The notes: generated by a model not told the origin, from the sequence alone. DNA of 64,000 bases from Sorex araneus (GCF_027595985.1 NC_073302.1:406636503-406700502), one strand, 5' to 3'. Positions 23,011-34,393 are shown, counted from the first letter of the stretch. Program-made: numbers and translations.

Positions 23011-23229
23011 GAAACAAATACAAGAGAGGGGTTTTATAATTTATTCTCTGCCATTAACAGTCAAAATGTCAGAAGAGTAGGATGAACTTATTAACATGTT
23101 TTTTACTCGACATTTTTTTCGAGTGAGACCTCCAAATTTTGTAGCCTTTTAAACTTGAGACTTTCTTAATCTATATTTCATATATGATTGTCCTCATAAT
23201 TTATAACTAGACACAGAAAAGAAAATATT

Positions 23230-23410
23230 AGAGGGCAGGAGGAGTAGTACAAGGGGTAGGACTCTTGCCTTGCGTGTGGCTGATCAGGATTGAATTCCCA
23301 GCACCCCATATAGTTGCCCCAAGTATCACCAGGAACGATCCCTGAGCACAAGAGCTAGGAGTAATCCTAAGCATTGCCAGGCATAGCCCAGAAACAAAAA
23401 GAAAGAAAAT
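23230..23410 (+). repeat. Type A-like SINE, old
   Basis: 'gagggcaggaggagtagtac' to 'gccaggcatagcccagaaac'. Confidence 0.85.
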
Positions 23411-23582
23411 ATTTGTTATTCCCCAGACCCACTGGCTCTAGTATCACAAAGTTCTAAGCGGCAGCCCCAAACCTGCACAGCCAAACAGAACAACTGCAGC
23501 TCCAGGAGGACCCCCACTCCCCTGCACCCCTCACCTGCTCATGCTCTGTAGCCCCACTGGAGGACACATCCCCTCCAAATAA

Positions 23583-23775
23583 AAAGATAGTACAGTGATA
23601 GTACAGATGGTAGGGCGTTTGCCTTGCATGCAGCCGACCTGGATTCGATTCCCAGCATCCCATATGGTCCTCCAAGCACCTCCAGGATTGGTTCCTGAGT
23701 GCAGAGCCAGGAGTCAGCCCTGAGCATCACCGGGTGTGACCCAAAAAGCCAAAAAAAAAAAAGAAAAGAAAAATT
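23583..23775 (+). repeat. Type A SINE
   Basis: The head is disordered ('agatagtacagtgatagtac'), the body is intact to 'accgggtgtgacccaaaaag', and the A-rich tail continues as aagaaaag. Confidence 0.92.
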
Positions 23776-23814
23776 CTTTGTTATATCTGTGACTCCATGT
23801 TTTTCTCTTTTTTC

Positions 23815-24080
23815 TTTTTTTTTTTTTTTTTTGTTTTGGCTCTGCCCTCAGAAACCACTCCTGGTGATGCTTGGGGGACCATATGGGGTGCCGAGGAGCA
23901 GACTCCCATTTCGACCATTTGATCTTTTCATTCTCATTTTTGGGCCACACCCAGTAATACTCTGAGTGTACTGGGGAGGAACCATCTACCAATGGGGTGT
24001 CAGGGATCAAACTAGATCAAACCAGCATTAGCCACATGCCAGGCAAAGGCCTTCCTTCTGCCTGTACTTTCTCTTCGGTC
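23815..24080 (-). repeat. Two overlapping or rearranged old SINEs, reverse
   Basis: A T run and 'ggctctgccctcagaaacca' begin one unit. 'gggccacacccagtaatact' near 23942 begins a second, which ends 'gccacatgccaggcaaaggc'. The pair lies directly before the final BCAP29 acceptor. Confidence 0.75.
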
Positions 24081-24120
24081 ATGTGAATCCTTTTCTTACT
24101 CTCAGATGCAACCACCAGTC

Positions 24121-24149
24121 TATTTATTTATTTATTTATTTATTTATTA
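24121..24149. repeat. (TATT)n microsatellite at the BCAP29 acceptor
   Basis: About 7 units run to within 8 bases of the AG at 24155-24156, so the array supplies the pyrimidine-rich stretch of the acceptor. Confidence 0.95.
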
Positions 24150-24156
24150 TTTACAG

Positions 24157-24192
24157 AATCATTCAGGAAAAGGAAACAAAAAAAGCCTGTGA
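24157..24192 (+). CDS. BCAP29: BCAP29 last coding exon, C-terminal KKSL tail
   Basis: Just after the acceptor 'ttatttacag' the phase-0 frame reads NHSGKGNKKSL then TGA (24190-24192). It continues the EHVDLQ end of the exon at 17372-17472 without a frame break. The last four residues, KKSL, fit the cytosolic dilysine (KKxx) ER-retrieval signal expected for the BAP29/BAP31 family and bound by COPI coat. Only 11 residues are encoded here; the rest of the exon is 3' UTR. The acceptor's pyrimidine-rich stretch is supplied by a TATT microsatellite. Confidence 0.9.
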   Translation, partial: NHSGKGNKKSL

Positions 24193-25130
24193 ACTTTATG
24201 AAAGAAGACGACTGTGGTGCACCGTGTCAACATAAACATGTTACCATGTCAGCCTCTGGAAAATGTCCAATTCACTTCAGAAACATGGAGTCAGCCACTA
24301 AATTTTTAATATCCATTCATAGGGCTGTGTCACAATGGCAGTATGTGATGATGTTTCAGGTATATAATATATAGCCTGTATTCTAGCTCATAAGAAAAAT
24401 GCAAGCATGTTAATCCTATTTATACACTGATAGTAACACATGTATATGATGGCTATATGCTAACAAAGGGAAAATATTCATTAGCCATTTACTTCCAGAA
24501 TTAGATATTTCAGTTGCTTGAAACCATTAATAGCTTTAAAAGTTTTGATGAGCTTTGATTAATAATAATATTTTACTTAATCAGGGAATGATAGTGACCA
24601 GGTACTTCAAAATAATAGTTAGCTGATGATATTTGTCCACAAAGAGATTAGGTGTGGATAGATGATCAGAATTAGCCACTACTTGTGTAAAGGCTGTGAA
24701 AGGACAAATAAAACCATGAACCTGACCCTTGATGGGATTTTTAAGCCTGATGATATTATGGTTTACTCCAGACAGCTATAGCAATAGTTAGATTAGTATG
24801 CTTTCTGCACCTGTTGCACTGTTTTTGTTGGTACGTGTGTTAATACATAATTATAAGCAATCTATTTTTTCAAGTTCATCTAGTAAAAGAGTTTACATAT
24901 ATTTGCATAAGTACTATAGCACTGAACTGAAATATATTTTTCAACAATGTGGAATTCTTAACTTAGTTAATGTAGAATACATTTTTTAAAAACAGTGTTT
25001 CTCATTACTGTGAGAGTTACTGATTTATACAAATTTTACCTCAAATGTGCATATGCTGGTGTCACAATTTCTGAGCTGTTTCTGTATTCTGAAAACTAAG
25101 TATTAAAAGTTGTTTTTCCATTAAAATACT
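24193..25130 (+). other. BCAP29: BCAP29 3' UTR and downstream flank
   Basis: AT-rich sequence follows the stop. A canonical AATAAA at 24707-24712, about 515 nt after the stop, is the first good polyadenylation signal. ATTAAA-type hexamers near 25100-25125 are alternatives. No repeat is obvious before the L1-like element at 25150. The true cleavage site is not determinable from sequence alone. Confidence 0.55.
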
Positions 25131-25149
25131 TATGGAGAGTTTCCTTTAG

Positions 25150-25468
25150 AAGGGATCACTAAGAAAATGATGACTAGAGGAACCAGTTGGGATGGGAGAT
25201 GCATGCCGAAAGTAGATAATGGACCAAACATGATGACCTCTCAGTGTCTGTGTTGCAAGCCATAATGCCCAAAAGTAGAGAGTATGGGGAATATTGTCTG
25301 CCATGGAGGCAGGGGGAGGGTGGGAAAGGGGGTGTATACCGGGGATATCGGTGGTGGGGAATGTGCACTGGTGGAGTGATGGTTGTATGATCATTGGATT
25401 GTAACCCAAACATGAAAGCTTGTAACTATCTCACGGTGATTCAATAAAATTTAAAAAAAAAAAAAAAA
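25150..25468 (+). repeat. L1 3'-end element, young, poly(A)-tailed
   Basis: 'cgaaagtagataatggacca' to 'ggtgattcaataaaattt' then about 17 A. 'gtgcactggtggagtgatgg' is a signature shared with 39330-39815. Confidence 0.88.
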
Positions 25469-26204
25469 AGAAAAACATTAAGAAATTTAAAACACAATAC
25501 CATTAAAGAATGACAAAATTTTTGTTGTTTTGCAAAAGTAACTATTTCTATATTTATTTGTACTTAAGTCAACAAGCATTAAATAAATCATTTTATATAT
25601 TTTTAAAGTTTCCTTTATAAAATAAGAATTTTAAATGCTTAAAAAGAAAATAAGAATTATTGTAGCATAATTGAGGTTCTGATTTTTAGACATAAAAGGG
25701 TTTTGTTTTTGTTTTCATAAAACCTAAATATAAGAGAAAGTGAAAAATAGGCATTGGAAGTTTTAACTTTCTTGGTTAATTTTCAATTATATTATTTTTA
25801 GCATTAGCTTCATTTTTTTTTATGGTGGGTGAAATGAGCAAATTCATAAGAATTTTATTACAGATAAAAGTCAGGAGTTACTGCTTGAAAACAAACTTGT
25901 AGGAGATATTTGACAGGAGTAAGAAACGGAAGTTAGACCAGATGGGCTGACAACACCATAAGTAACAAGGAAAGGGGTGCTAAAAGGGAGAGGAAATGAA
26001 CAAATGACAACTCAGAATATCAACTGAGAAATATCAAAGTAAGCACTACGTGGATAAATATTTAGATACTGAACTCTTGTGATCCTTGTCACAGTACAGG
26101 TCATTTAATGGCAAGAGAGCAATGGAAGGGTAGCAAATACGAAGCTGTAGAACTGACAGAACTAAAATCTAATACCATTTCACAGCAATTTAGACATGTG
26201 ATTT

Positions 26205-26335
26205 GTAACAAATTATTCAAGCTTGCTAGACTTCCTTTCTCACATCTCCAAAATGGGAATAATAAAATTTGGGTTAGAAACACTGTATAAATTAAGATAA
26301 TATGATTCATGAAGCTGTTCAGAAAAAGGGAAGTC
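26205..26335 (-). repeat. MIR, reverse
   Basis: 'caagcttgctagacttcctt' and 'catctccaaaatgggaataa' follow the reversed MIR core. Confidence 0.75.
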
Positions 26336-26454
26336 TGGGTGCTCTTCAGAAAGCCTGAGGATTTGAAAGATTCCCCGAAAGCACTTGAGAAGTATACATT
26401 TCAGTGACCTTAGCCCCCTCAAGTTTTACATCTCTGCAACCTGTTTGAGCAGTA

Positions 26455-26545
26455 CCCCCAAGGCAGCATGGCTAGGCTTCAGGGTTAGGATTTGAATTCA
26501 GAATTTAGGTATCTTGGTTCCCCGGCAATATTCCAATCTTTACAC
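26455..26545 (+). repeat. Possible MIR 3' piece
   Basis: 'ggttaggatttgaattcaga' and 'ggtatcttggttcc' only. Confidence 0.4.
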
Positions 26546-26999
26546 ATCATACTAACTGTACTTTGCCCAATAAAAGATTACCATGTGTTAGCCAGGGTTT
26601 GAATGAGGGGGCTTAGTTCTAGATTCTGTGTATTAGCACCATACCAAACTGCCTTTCAGTCTATGTTTGTTAATTCTTATTCTTCTCAGTCACTGATTTT
26701 GTTTAACTTCATGGATATATTTGAACTTTTTATCTTACTACTGAAAGTAATTATGTCTTTATATCTTTGACCGTATTGCAGATTTAAAACAAAGCTTTGC
26801 GCTTTGCCATTAGTTCTGTAGAATTTTTTTCAGACTATCTCTGCTTAAAATTTTTAATGAAGTAAACAAGTTCTAAGAACTCTAGAATTTAGTCTGATTC
26901 ATCCTCATTGCTTCTCTGAGTCTATCTCGAGTCCCAGTAATGATTATTAAATAATCCTGCACCCCGATCTAGTGTTTGGAGGTGGGTATGGGGTGGTTT

Positions 27000-27150
27000 T
27001 TTAGGGAAATGTATGGGGGTGGGGCAGGAGGGCGGGGTATTTAGGGTTACTCACCTAGGTTCTTAGGGAACCACTTGGTGCTGGGGATCTAACCAGGGTT
27101 GACTGCCTGAGAGGTAAGCACCTTAACCCCTGGTTCCGCCTCTTCAGCCT
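27000..27150 (-). repeat. Old SINE, reverse
   Basis: 'ccacttggtgctggggatct' and 'aaccagggttgactgcctga' to 'cctcttcagcc'. Confidence 0.75.
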
Positions 27151-27581
27151 GGAGTTTTGACTACTTAATAGTGATCCTGTCCTGACGTCATAATACATAT
27201 TTACATACATGTAAGTACCCATACTTGTAGTTGGTATTCACTTGTATGTAAATTCCTAGCCCTGGAGTTCCTGGTACTGGAATCTGCTTCCGTGTAGAGT
27301 CCTGGCCTCCCAGATGCAGCCACTGTATGAACCTGCACCTTTGTCCTGCTCTGCTTGTGTTGGTTGGTCTGATTCTGCATTCCCATTTCATTGCCCACTG
27401 CCTTGGATCTATTCCTCTCATCCATGGCTCACCCATCCCCTAATCCTACTGACATCTGATACACCATGCATTTGAATGTCTGCTCTACACTGTGTGAAAA
27501 TTGCAATCCTTTTAGGCACTTGTAACAGCTAAAACTACTAGCTTTTTGACAGCTAAAATTACTAAAATTAAGCATTAGGTG

Positions 27582-27965
27582 TTTTTTTTTAATTTTTTAT
27601 TATTTTAATGAATCATCGTGAGATACAGTTACAGATTTTCATGATTAGGTTTCAATCAAACAACGTTCGAGTACCCATCCCTCCACCAGTGCTCATTCTC
27701 CACCACCAATATTCCCAGTGTCTGTCCCACCATCTCCCCCTCTCCCCCCCGCCCCCACCTCTGTGGCAGACACATTCCTTCTTACTCTCTCTCCTTTTGG
27801 GTGTTATGGTTTGCAACATAAGGACTAAGCAACCATCATGTTTGGTTCATAGCCTACTTCCAGCATGCATCTACCATCCCGAGTGATCCCTCCAGCCATC
27901 ACTTGCTTCGTGGTCTCTTCTCCATCCCAAGATCGGCTTCCAAGCCGCGGGGCCACCCTCCTGGC
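27582..27965 (-). repeat. L1 3'-end element, reverse
   Basis: 'catccctccaccagtgctca', 'ggtgttatggtttgcaacat' and 'catcccgagtgatccctcca' are reverse complements of the 3'-end family phrases. Confidence 0.88.
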
Positions 27966-28159
27966 CTTTATCTCTACAGTTAAAATTATTTGTTCATAAA
28001 CCCTTCTGTACTTTTTAATATCCTTTGACTTTCCTAGACTTCTTCAAATTACATGTAAAGATTTAGATTTCTTCTTTTAGCGCTTGTTATTAAACAATAC
28101 TTTGTGACATATTACCTTCATAGTGTTGGCTACCCATCTTGATCTCAAAAATGCACGAC

Positions 28160-28290
28160 CTTGGGGCCAGAGAGATGGTACAGGAGGTCAGAAACCTGCC
28201 TTGCATCCAGTCAACCTGAGTTCCATCCCCAGCATTACCTATACCTTGAGCACAGCGGAGTGTGGCCCAGAAACCTGAGAAAAAATATAT
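28160..28290 (+). repeat. Old type A-like SINE, internally deleted
   Basis: 'ttggggccagagagatggta' to 'agcattacctataccttgag', then 'gtgtggcccagaaacc'. Confidence 0.8.
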
Positions 28291-28349
28291 ATGAATTTAA
28301 TTTTTTCTACATCAGAAGTTCATGCCAACACTTGAGGAACTCTGCTTCC

Positions 28350-28950
28350 TGTTCAGTGGACTGAATAATGCCCCATGGTGTTGGAATCACGAGAACCTGA
28401 GAATATCATCTTTTTTTCTTTTTTTCAGCTTTTTTGGGTCACACCCAGTGATGCTCAAGGGTTATTCCTGGCTCATGCACTCAGGAATCACTCCTGTCAG
28501 TGCTCAGGGGACCATATGGGATGCTGGGGATTGAACCCAGTTCGACCGCATGCAAGGCAAACACCCTACCCGCTGTGCTATCACTCCAGCCCCGAAAGCA
28601 TCATCTTATGTGGGAAATGATGTGATTAAGATAAAGATCTTGAAATGGAGAGATCATCCTGGACCAGCTGGATATGCCTTTGCTGCAATCACAAGTGTCC
28701 TTACAAGAAAGAGTCCAAGGATATTGCCAGGGAATGAGGGCAGTGTGGCTAGGGAGCCAGAGATGGGAGGGCAGTAGCCAGAAGAGCTGGAGGTGGCAAG
28801 TAACAGACTGTCCTGAGAGCCTCCCAGAGGAGCATGACTGCAGATATTAATGAACTCAGATGCCTGAACTCCAGGTCTAGGAGGCAAGGAGCTTGTTACT
28901 ACACACCATAAGGTTGGCAGTATTTGCACAGCACCCATAGGAAGCTAATG
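28350..28950 (+). repeat. ERVL-MaLR (MLT1-like) LTR relic, split by a SINE
   Basis: 'gtgattaagataaagatctt', 'gagatcatcctggaccagct', 'gcaatcacaagtgtccttac' and 'ccataggaagctaatggc' follow the MLT1-type solitary LTR order. A long-dead endogenous retroviral LTR with no coding sequence. A SINE occupies 28411-28597. Confidence 0.75.
28411..28597 (-). repeat. Type A SINE, reverse, inside the LTR
   Basis: T-rich start, 'gggtcacacccagtgatgct' to 'tatcactccagcccc'. 'atcatctt' is repeated on both sides. Confidence 0.93.
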
Positions 28951-29049
28951 GCAGGAGTAGATGATGTATATAGAACGAGTCTCTAAGGGGATATAGCAAA
29001 ATTTTAGCGTGTGTGGGGAAACATACCAAAAACACCTCATGGTCTTGCC

Positions 29050-29525
29050 CATTCGCCGTTTAGATGAATCACAGATAGCCTTGGCATCTCCTATCTTCTT
29101 TTTCTCCTTCAGTTTTATTTCTCCTGTTGCCACTGCCTCGCCAAACCAAACCATTTCTCACCTGGGCAACTATGACAACTTCCTGGTCTCACATTTCTCT
29201 CATTATCTATATATGCTCTCGTGAATCACATGCTTCCCTGCTTAAAGTCTTCCAATCCCGTGCCATTGTGCCAAAGATAAAATTCCCAAGACCTCACTAG
29301 ACTCTTGATAATTCTCTAGTCTCACCTCCGTTCACCTGCCCTACCAATCCCTGCAGTCTAGTTCTCTTTAACAGGAGACAGTTCTCCCCAAGCTCAGAGA
29401 TTTAGAATAAACTATTTCCTGAATGCCAGCCCTGTCTGTCTTCACCCTAGTCTTATTTTCATCGTAGAACTCATCACTGTCTGAAGTGATCTCACTGAGT
29501 TTTGGTTTTGTCCCCTGCCCAGTGA
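29050..29525 (+). repeat. L2 (LINE-2)
   Basis: 'cttccctgcttaaagtcttc', 'ccaaagataaaattcccaag', 'cctgccctaccaatccctgc' and 'tgtctgtcttcacc' run in the L2 3'-region order. Confidence 0.8.
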
Positions 29526-30270
29526 CTAATGGAGTTCCCATGCAAGTACATCAGTAGTTCATATCAGGGAGTGGGGATGTGTAGCAATACCTCCAAGGTT
29601 TCTAGTTGCCACAACAAGAGAGATGTTTCTGGTGTAGAGAGGCCAGGGGAGATGTTGGAAGTACCCTACCATGCATAGGAAAGCCCCCACAACAAAGAAT
29701 TATCCAGATTACCAAGGTTGAGTCGTCCTACAACAGGTGGTTATGACAAGGGGTACTCATCCGTCAATAGACATCAGACATCTCCTGAATGGATGCTCTG
29801 TACACAGTTCAATAAATGAAAGGGACCAGGTGTTTTTTTCTAAGTCTCTTTACAGCCTAAAAGTGAATTAAAAGCCATAGTCTGCATATATAACACAACA
29901 CTATCCTTTTTTTTCCTTTTTCCTACCTAGGGGATTCATCTTCCCACTTTTCATGTAAGGATTACCATTTTAAACTATATTATCTTCATCCAGTTTTCAT
30001 AGATTTAACTTAGCCACCATTAATCACCATTAACTTAACCATTGGCAACATGTAGCATGACCTGCCACATCTGTGCAGCGCACATGGTAAGAGTTAACCA
30101 GAGGAGACCCGGGGCTCTTTCTGTCTTCATCTCTAACTTACGCCTCAGTAAGAACCTGCGGGCTTACCCTTCAAGCCCATGTTCTCCCTTGGGCATATAC
30201 CTTGCTATTTCCACTCTGAAGAAATCTGTGCTCTCTTGAACAACATGTCCCCTCTTTCTCCCCTCTCATA

Positions 30271-30311
<41 letters not shown>

Positions 30312-30354
30312 GACACACACACGCATACAAACACACACACAAACACATACACAC
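30271..30354. repeat. (TC)n-(AC)n microsatellite
   Basis: 24 bases of TC followed by AC repeats with sporadic interruptions. Confidence 0.95.
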
Positions 30355-30774
30355 AAGCCAACAAAAGACTTTCATCACATCAGCCATATACCTAGGACTT
30401 AAGAGCGTGAGGTCATTGTGACAAATTAGAGGACACACAAGACTCGTCCAGTGCTTCATTTTGGGTTATTAGTCCTGTGTCCAAAATCTGAGGCTAGGAT
30501 GTATTTGAAGTTTCTACTTTGCCACCCAAAAGCAAGTACCTTCTCAATTAGCCAGGTTTGTCAGTAAAGGCACTGCTTCTTCAGATAGCTTTGTTCTCCT
30601 AAAGCACCACCCAGGCTAAAGAATTTTATTCTTATTCTTCCAAGGGCTGCCAGTTTCCTGGAACACAGCTGACTTCTAGAAAGCCACTTCTTAGCCAAGT
30701 GCTTCCTGAAGTAATCCTTGGGAATTACTTCCTGAAAAGGTTTTTTCCCTTTTTCTTTCTCTCATTCTTCTTTT

Positions 30775-30930
30775 GTTTCTGGGCCACACTGGCAGTTCTT
30801 GGCTCTGTGCTCACGAGTGTTCCCCTGGCAATACTTGGGGGACCTTATTTGGTGCAGGGGATTCCAACCAGAGTCAGTAGGATGCAAGGCAAGCATTTAA
30901 CTTAATCTCTGTGCTCTCTCTCCAGCCCTT
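30775..30930 (-). repeat. Old SINE, reverse
   Basis: 'tctgggccacactggcagtt' to 'ctctctctccagccctt'. Confidence 0.85.
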
Positions 30931-31102
30931 AAAATCTATTTTCATAGAAGGATAAGGCAAGGCAGACAGAGATCTGAGATTCTGAGTGACCTAGAACAAT
31001 TTAGAGTTCTCTGAAATACATACATATGCATGTATATGTATAATTACCTAAGCAAAATTAACTTTGAATAAGGAAATGTTTTCAAAATAAAAAAGAAATC
31101 AT

Positions 31103-31255
31103 GGGGCTGGAGAGAGAGTACGGGGGTGAGGTGCTTGCCTTGCATAGCACTGACCTTGGTTTTGTTGCGGAACCCTGTAAGGTTCCCTGAAACCCTCTAA
31201 GAGTGATTCTTAAGCACAGAGCCAGGAGTAAACCCTGGTGTGGCAATATAGGTAC
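31103..31255 (+). repeat. Old type A-like SINE
   Basis: 'ggggctggagagagagtacg' to 'gagccaggagtaaaccctgg'. Confidence 0.85.
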
Positions 31256-31293
31256 ACTCTGAAACAAGAGAAAATACGAGAATAGATCACAAC

Positions 31294-31536
31294 TGTAGCA
31301 CTGTAGCACTGTCCTCCCATTGTTCATCGATTTGTTCGAGCGGGCACCAGTAACGTCTCCATTGTGAGACTTGTTGTTACTGTGTTTGGCATATTGAATA
31401 CGCCACGGGTAGCTTGCCAGGCTCTGTGGTGTGGGTGGGATACTGTTGGTAGCTTGCCAGGCTCTCCAAGAGGGATGGAGGAATCAAACCCGGGTCAGCC
31501 ACGTGCAAGGCAAATGCCCCACCCGCTGTGCTATCC
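31294..31536 (-). repeat. Type B SINE, reverse, clean boundaries
   Basis: The 10-bp duplication agatcacaac (31284-31293, 31537-31546) gives an element of 243 bp beginning (in + coordinates) with tgtagcactgtagcactgtc, i.e. its own 3' end is short repeats, not poly(A). Confidence 0.94.
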
Positions 31537-32304
31537 AGATCACAACAAAGTGACTAAAATTTGGAGACTCAGATCCTTTTCTTCTAAGGTTTCTCTAGGC
31601 TTTATTTCAGGAGCCTTCTCAGTTGCTCCCTGCCTTCTCTCTACCCAGACCACTCCACATCTGCAGCGTTCCAAGGGTACCTGTGTGCTTGAGAGGTCTG
31701 ACGCTTAAATTTCATTAACTTCACATAAATATGTGGCAAGGAAAAACTGGGAGGGCCAGGCTATGATAATCAACTTGCTGAAAACTTCAAAATTTAAAAG
31801 AATAATAATCACAATCATTTATTTTACAGTAAGTGTATTATTCATCTCTTGCTATAGAACATTAATACAAATGTAGTGACTTACAAAATTTATTCTTGAA
31901 GCTCTAGAGATTGGGAATCTGAAATTAGCATTATAGAGTTAAAATCAAATGTAAGCAAAGTGGGTTTTTTTCTCCTTTTCGGAAGCTCTGGGGAGAATGT
32001 CTTTCTTGGCTTTTTCAGGTTACCATTTCTTGGCTCATGGCCCCATACCACCCTCAAAATTAGGTGGTCAGTCACATCACTTTGACATTGATCTTCCCCT
32101 TTCCTCTCCCACTTTTGAGGACCACTGTGATTTTTACCATAAGTCCACTCTAATAGTCTAGGACTATCCCTTTCATTTCAATCATTTCATGTCCCTTTCA
32201 AATCAATTCATTACATGGGGGAAGGGACAAGTATTAGAACATTATATGACTAAAACCCAATCATCAACATTCTACTAATTTGCTTTCTCTCCCCACTCCC
32301 CCAT

Positions 32305-32368
32305 ATGTATGTGTGTGTGTGTGTTTGTGTGTATGTGTGTCTGTGTCTATGTCTGTGTGTGTGTTTGG
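32305..32368. repeat. (TG)n microsatellite, imperfect
   Basis: TG repeats with TT, TA and TC interruptions. They continue directly into a reversed SINE-like piece. Confidence 0.9.
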
Positions 32369-32369
32369 C

Positions 32370-32437
32370 CAAGGATTGAACCCAAATCTCATGCTTGCAG
32401 GGCAGCACTTGACCAATGAGCTACATCCCCAACCCCT
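32370..32437 (-). repeat. Short tRNA-like SINE fragment, reverse (ID-like)
   Basis: 'aaggattgaacccaaatctc' and 'gaccaatgagctacatcccc' are a reversed tRNA-like block different from the type A/B head. Confidence 0.6.
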
Positions 32438-32532
32438 TTGCCAGGTAACTTTGTTTTTTGTAATAAGAATACGGTGCTATTTGGTAGTTCACTGTTATAT
32501 TTACTCAGTGTGCCAGTTATTTTTAGTTTTAA

Positions 32533-32668
32533 TTCTGGGGGGCGGAGACGGGGGTTAAGGATACTCTTGGCTCTGTGCCCGGGAGTGACTCTGAACCGTC
32601 CTCATGGGACCACATGTGCTAGATCAAGGCACGAGCCCTACCCTCTGTTCTTTCTCTCCTGCCCAGGC
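32533..32668 (-). repeat. Old SINE, reverse
   Basis: 'ctcttggctctgtgcccggg' to 'ctttctctcctgccc'. Confidence 0.8.
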
Positions 32669-32961
32669 TCATTATTTTGAGCATCAAGTACTCTTTTTCC
32701 TTTGGGGTGTGTGTGGGGAGAGGAACAGTACTAGGGCTGGGAGGGCGACGGGCCTTGAGGGATGAGTTCTGTATCCAGGCTTCCTGCAGAGCATGCACTT
32801 AGACAGTTGCCCCCTTCTGTACTTTTCTCTGGCCCCTTCAGTACTTTTGAAATGGGAAGTTTTTGTTTTTGTTTTTTTTTGTAATCAGATTCTCATAACT
32901 TTTCACTGGTCCTCACCTTGGAGGATTTTTATTTTAATTAGATGATCTCTCCTTTTGTTTG

Positions 32962-33122
32962 TGTGTTTTGGAGCCACACCCTGCAGTGCTCAGGGCTCTG
33001 TGCTCAGGGATCACTCCTGGCAATGCTCCAGGACCACATGGAGTGCCGAGATCAGATCTTTGCCTTGCAGAGTCTTCACGTGCAAGGCAAACGCCCTACC
33101 TGCTGTGCTATCACTCAGACCC
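32962..33122 (-). repeat. Type A-like SINE, reverse
   Basis: 'ggagccacaccctgcagtgc' to 'gctgtgctatcactcagacc', with an insertion 'gccttgcagagtcttc' before 'acgtgcaaggcaaacgccct'. Confidence 0.88.
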
Positions 33123-33337
33123 CTCCGTTTCTTGATGAAAAGAAAGCGAGTTGTTACTCCCAGATCAGCATGCATGAAAGGCTTGCTGCCTTGGGTTTTC
33201 CCAAATGATGGCGCCTACAGTGTTTTTCTCAGACACTCTAGTAGAGAGTCAGAGCTGTAATATTTCCAACTAATAGAAAGAGAATTACAAAAGGATAGCT
33301 CAGAACATACATGTCTCCCCCAAAGAATGAGGGGGTT

Positions 33338-33590
33338 ATTTATTTATTTATTTAGGGACCTCCCAAGCCAGTTTAGAATGCCCCCCACCCCCTCCCAGGG
33401 CCATTCCCAGCAATACTTGGCCAATCTGGCCAGACAGTTCAAAGCTTGGGTGAGTCAAAGTGGTGATGCTCGGGCTCTGCTTTGTCGGGGATCACCATGG
33501 CTCTACCTGTAGCACTTGGAGTGTGATGTGGCACCAGGGATTGAACTTGAGCCTTCGCTCATGCCAGGCAGGTACCCCTGGCCCCAAAGT
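33338..33590 (-). repeat. Old SINE with TTTA tract, reverse
   Basis: (TTTA)n at 33338-33353, then 'gggattgaacttgagccttc' to 'gtacccctggcccc'; the inner part is unusual. Confidence 0.65.
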
Positions 33591-33611
33591 AAAGGCTTCT
33601 ACTAAGGCATG

Positions 33612-34022
33612 AATATCTTTTAAAACCATCTTTATTTGAGGCACCATGATTCCCACCACTGTTCATGATAGGGTTTCATGCATGCAACATTCCACGCCAT
33701 ACCCTTGGCCAGAGGATCCTCTTTCCTCCAACACAGTCCCAAGGCCCCTTTCCATCCCGCTTTCCGACCCCCACCCCCATAAGTGCAGTTTGTTAGATTA
33801 ATTGTTAGGTTCCGTTGCCTTTGGCCATTTAATATTTTTCTACTATTTTCTTTATGTCCCACATATGAGAGAAGTCTGTATATGTCTCTCTCCTCTGACT
33901 TCGCTTGGCCTGATACTCTCCAGATCTATCCATGCAGTAGCAAATTGCATGATTTCCCCTTTTCTTACAGCTGAGTAGTCCTCCAGTGAATAGTACTCCA
34001 CCCAGAATACAGCACGCAGTCC
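33612..34022 (-). repeat. L1 3' end, reverse
   Basis: 'gtcccacatatgagagaagt', 'cttcgcttggcctgatactc' and 'gtagtcctccagtgaatagt' are reversed L1 tail phrases. Confidence 0.82.
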
Positions 34023-34393
34023 TCATACTCAGGAAACCAAGGAGATCTTTTTTTTAAGATAGGAATCAACCAGACCTAGAGAAAAGACCTAATGACAGTG
34101 ATATGGGTGTTGACATCAGGGGTTCCCCCACAAACGGTCTGTCCACATTGTCCTACAGGATGAGCAGAGTGACTGAGGATGAGCGGTGGCTAAACTTAAC
34201 CCACACACTCAGGATTTCCAGGTAGTTCTTGAGAACTCATGTTTAAATGTGAGTAAGCAAGCACACAACTGGGAATCTGGGACAGGCCTTGGATATGAAA
34301 AATAGTAACCAAAACAAATAGCAGAATGTGGTGGGAAAGGACAGTGTGCAAGGAGAAAAAAAGAGTACAGTTAAGAATAATGACTTAGCTGTT

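Larger units (their letters stand above)
17473..24156 (+). other. BCAP29: BCAP29 last intron
   Basis: The 6.7-kb intron runs from 'gtgagc' at 17473 to 'tttacag' at 24156. Besides listed repeats it holds unremarkable sequence at 17830-18590, 20680-21235, 21495-22210 and 22430-22850. The interval 20740-21130 is locally GC-rich and open in several frames on both strands, but I recognise no protein there. Confidence 0.85.
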
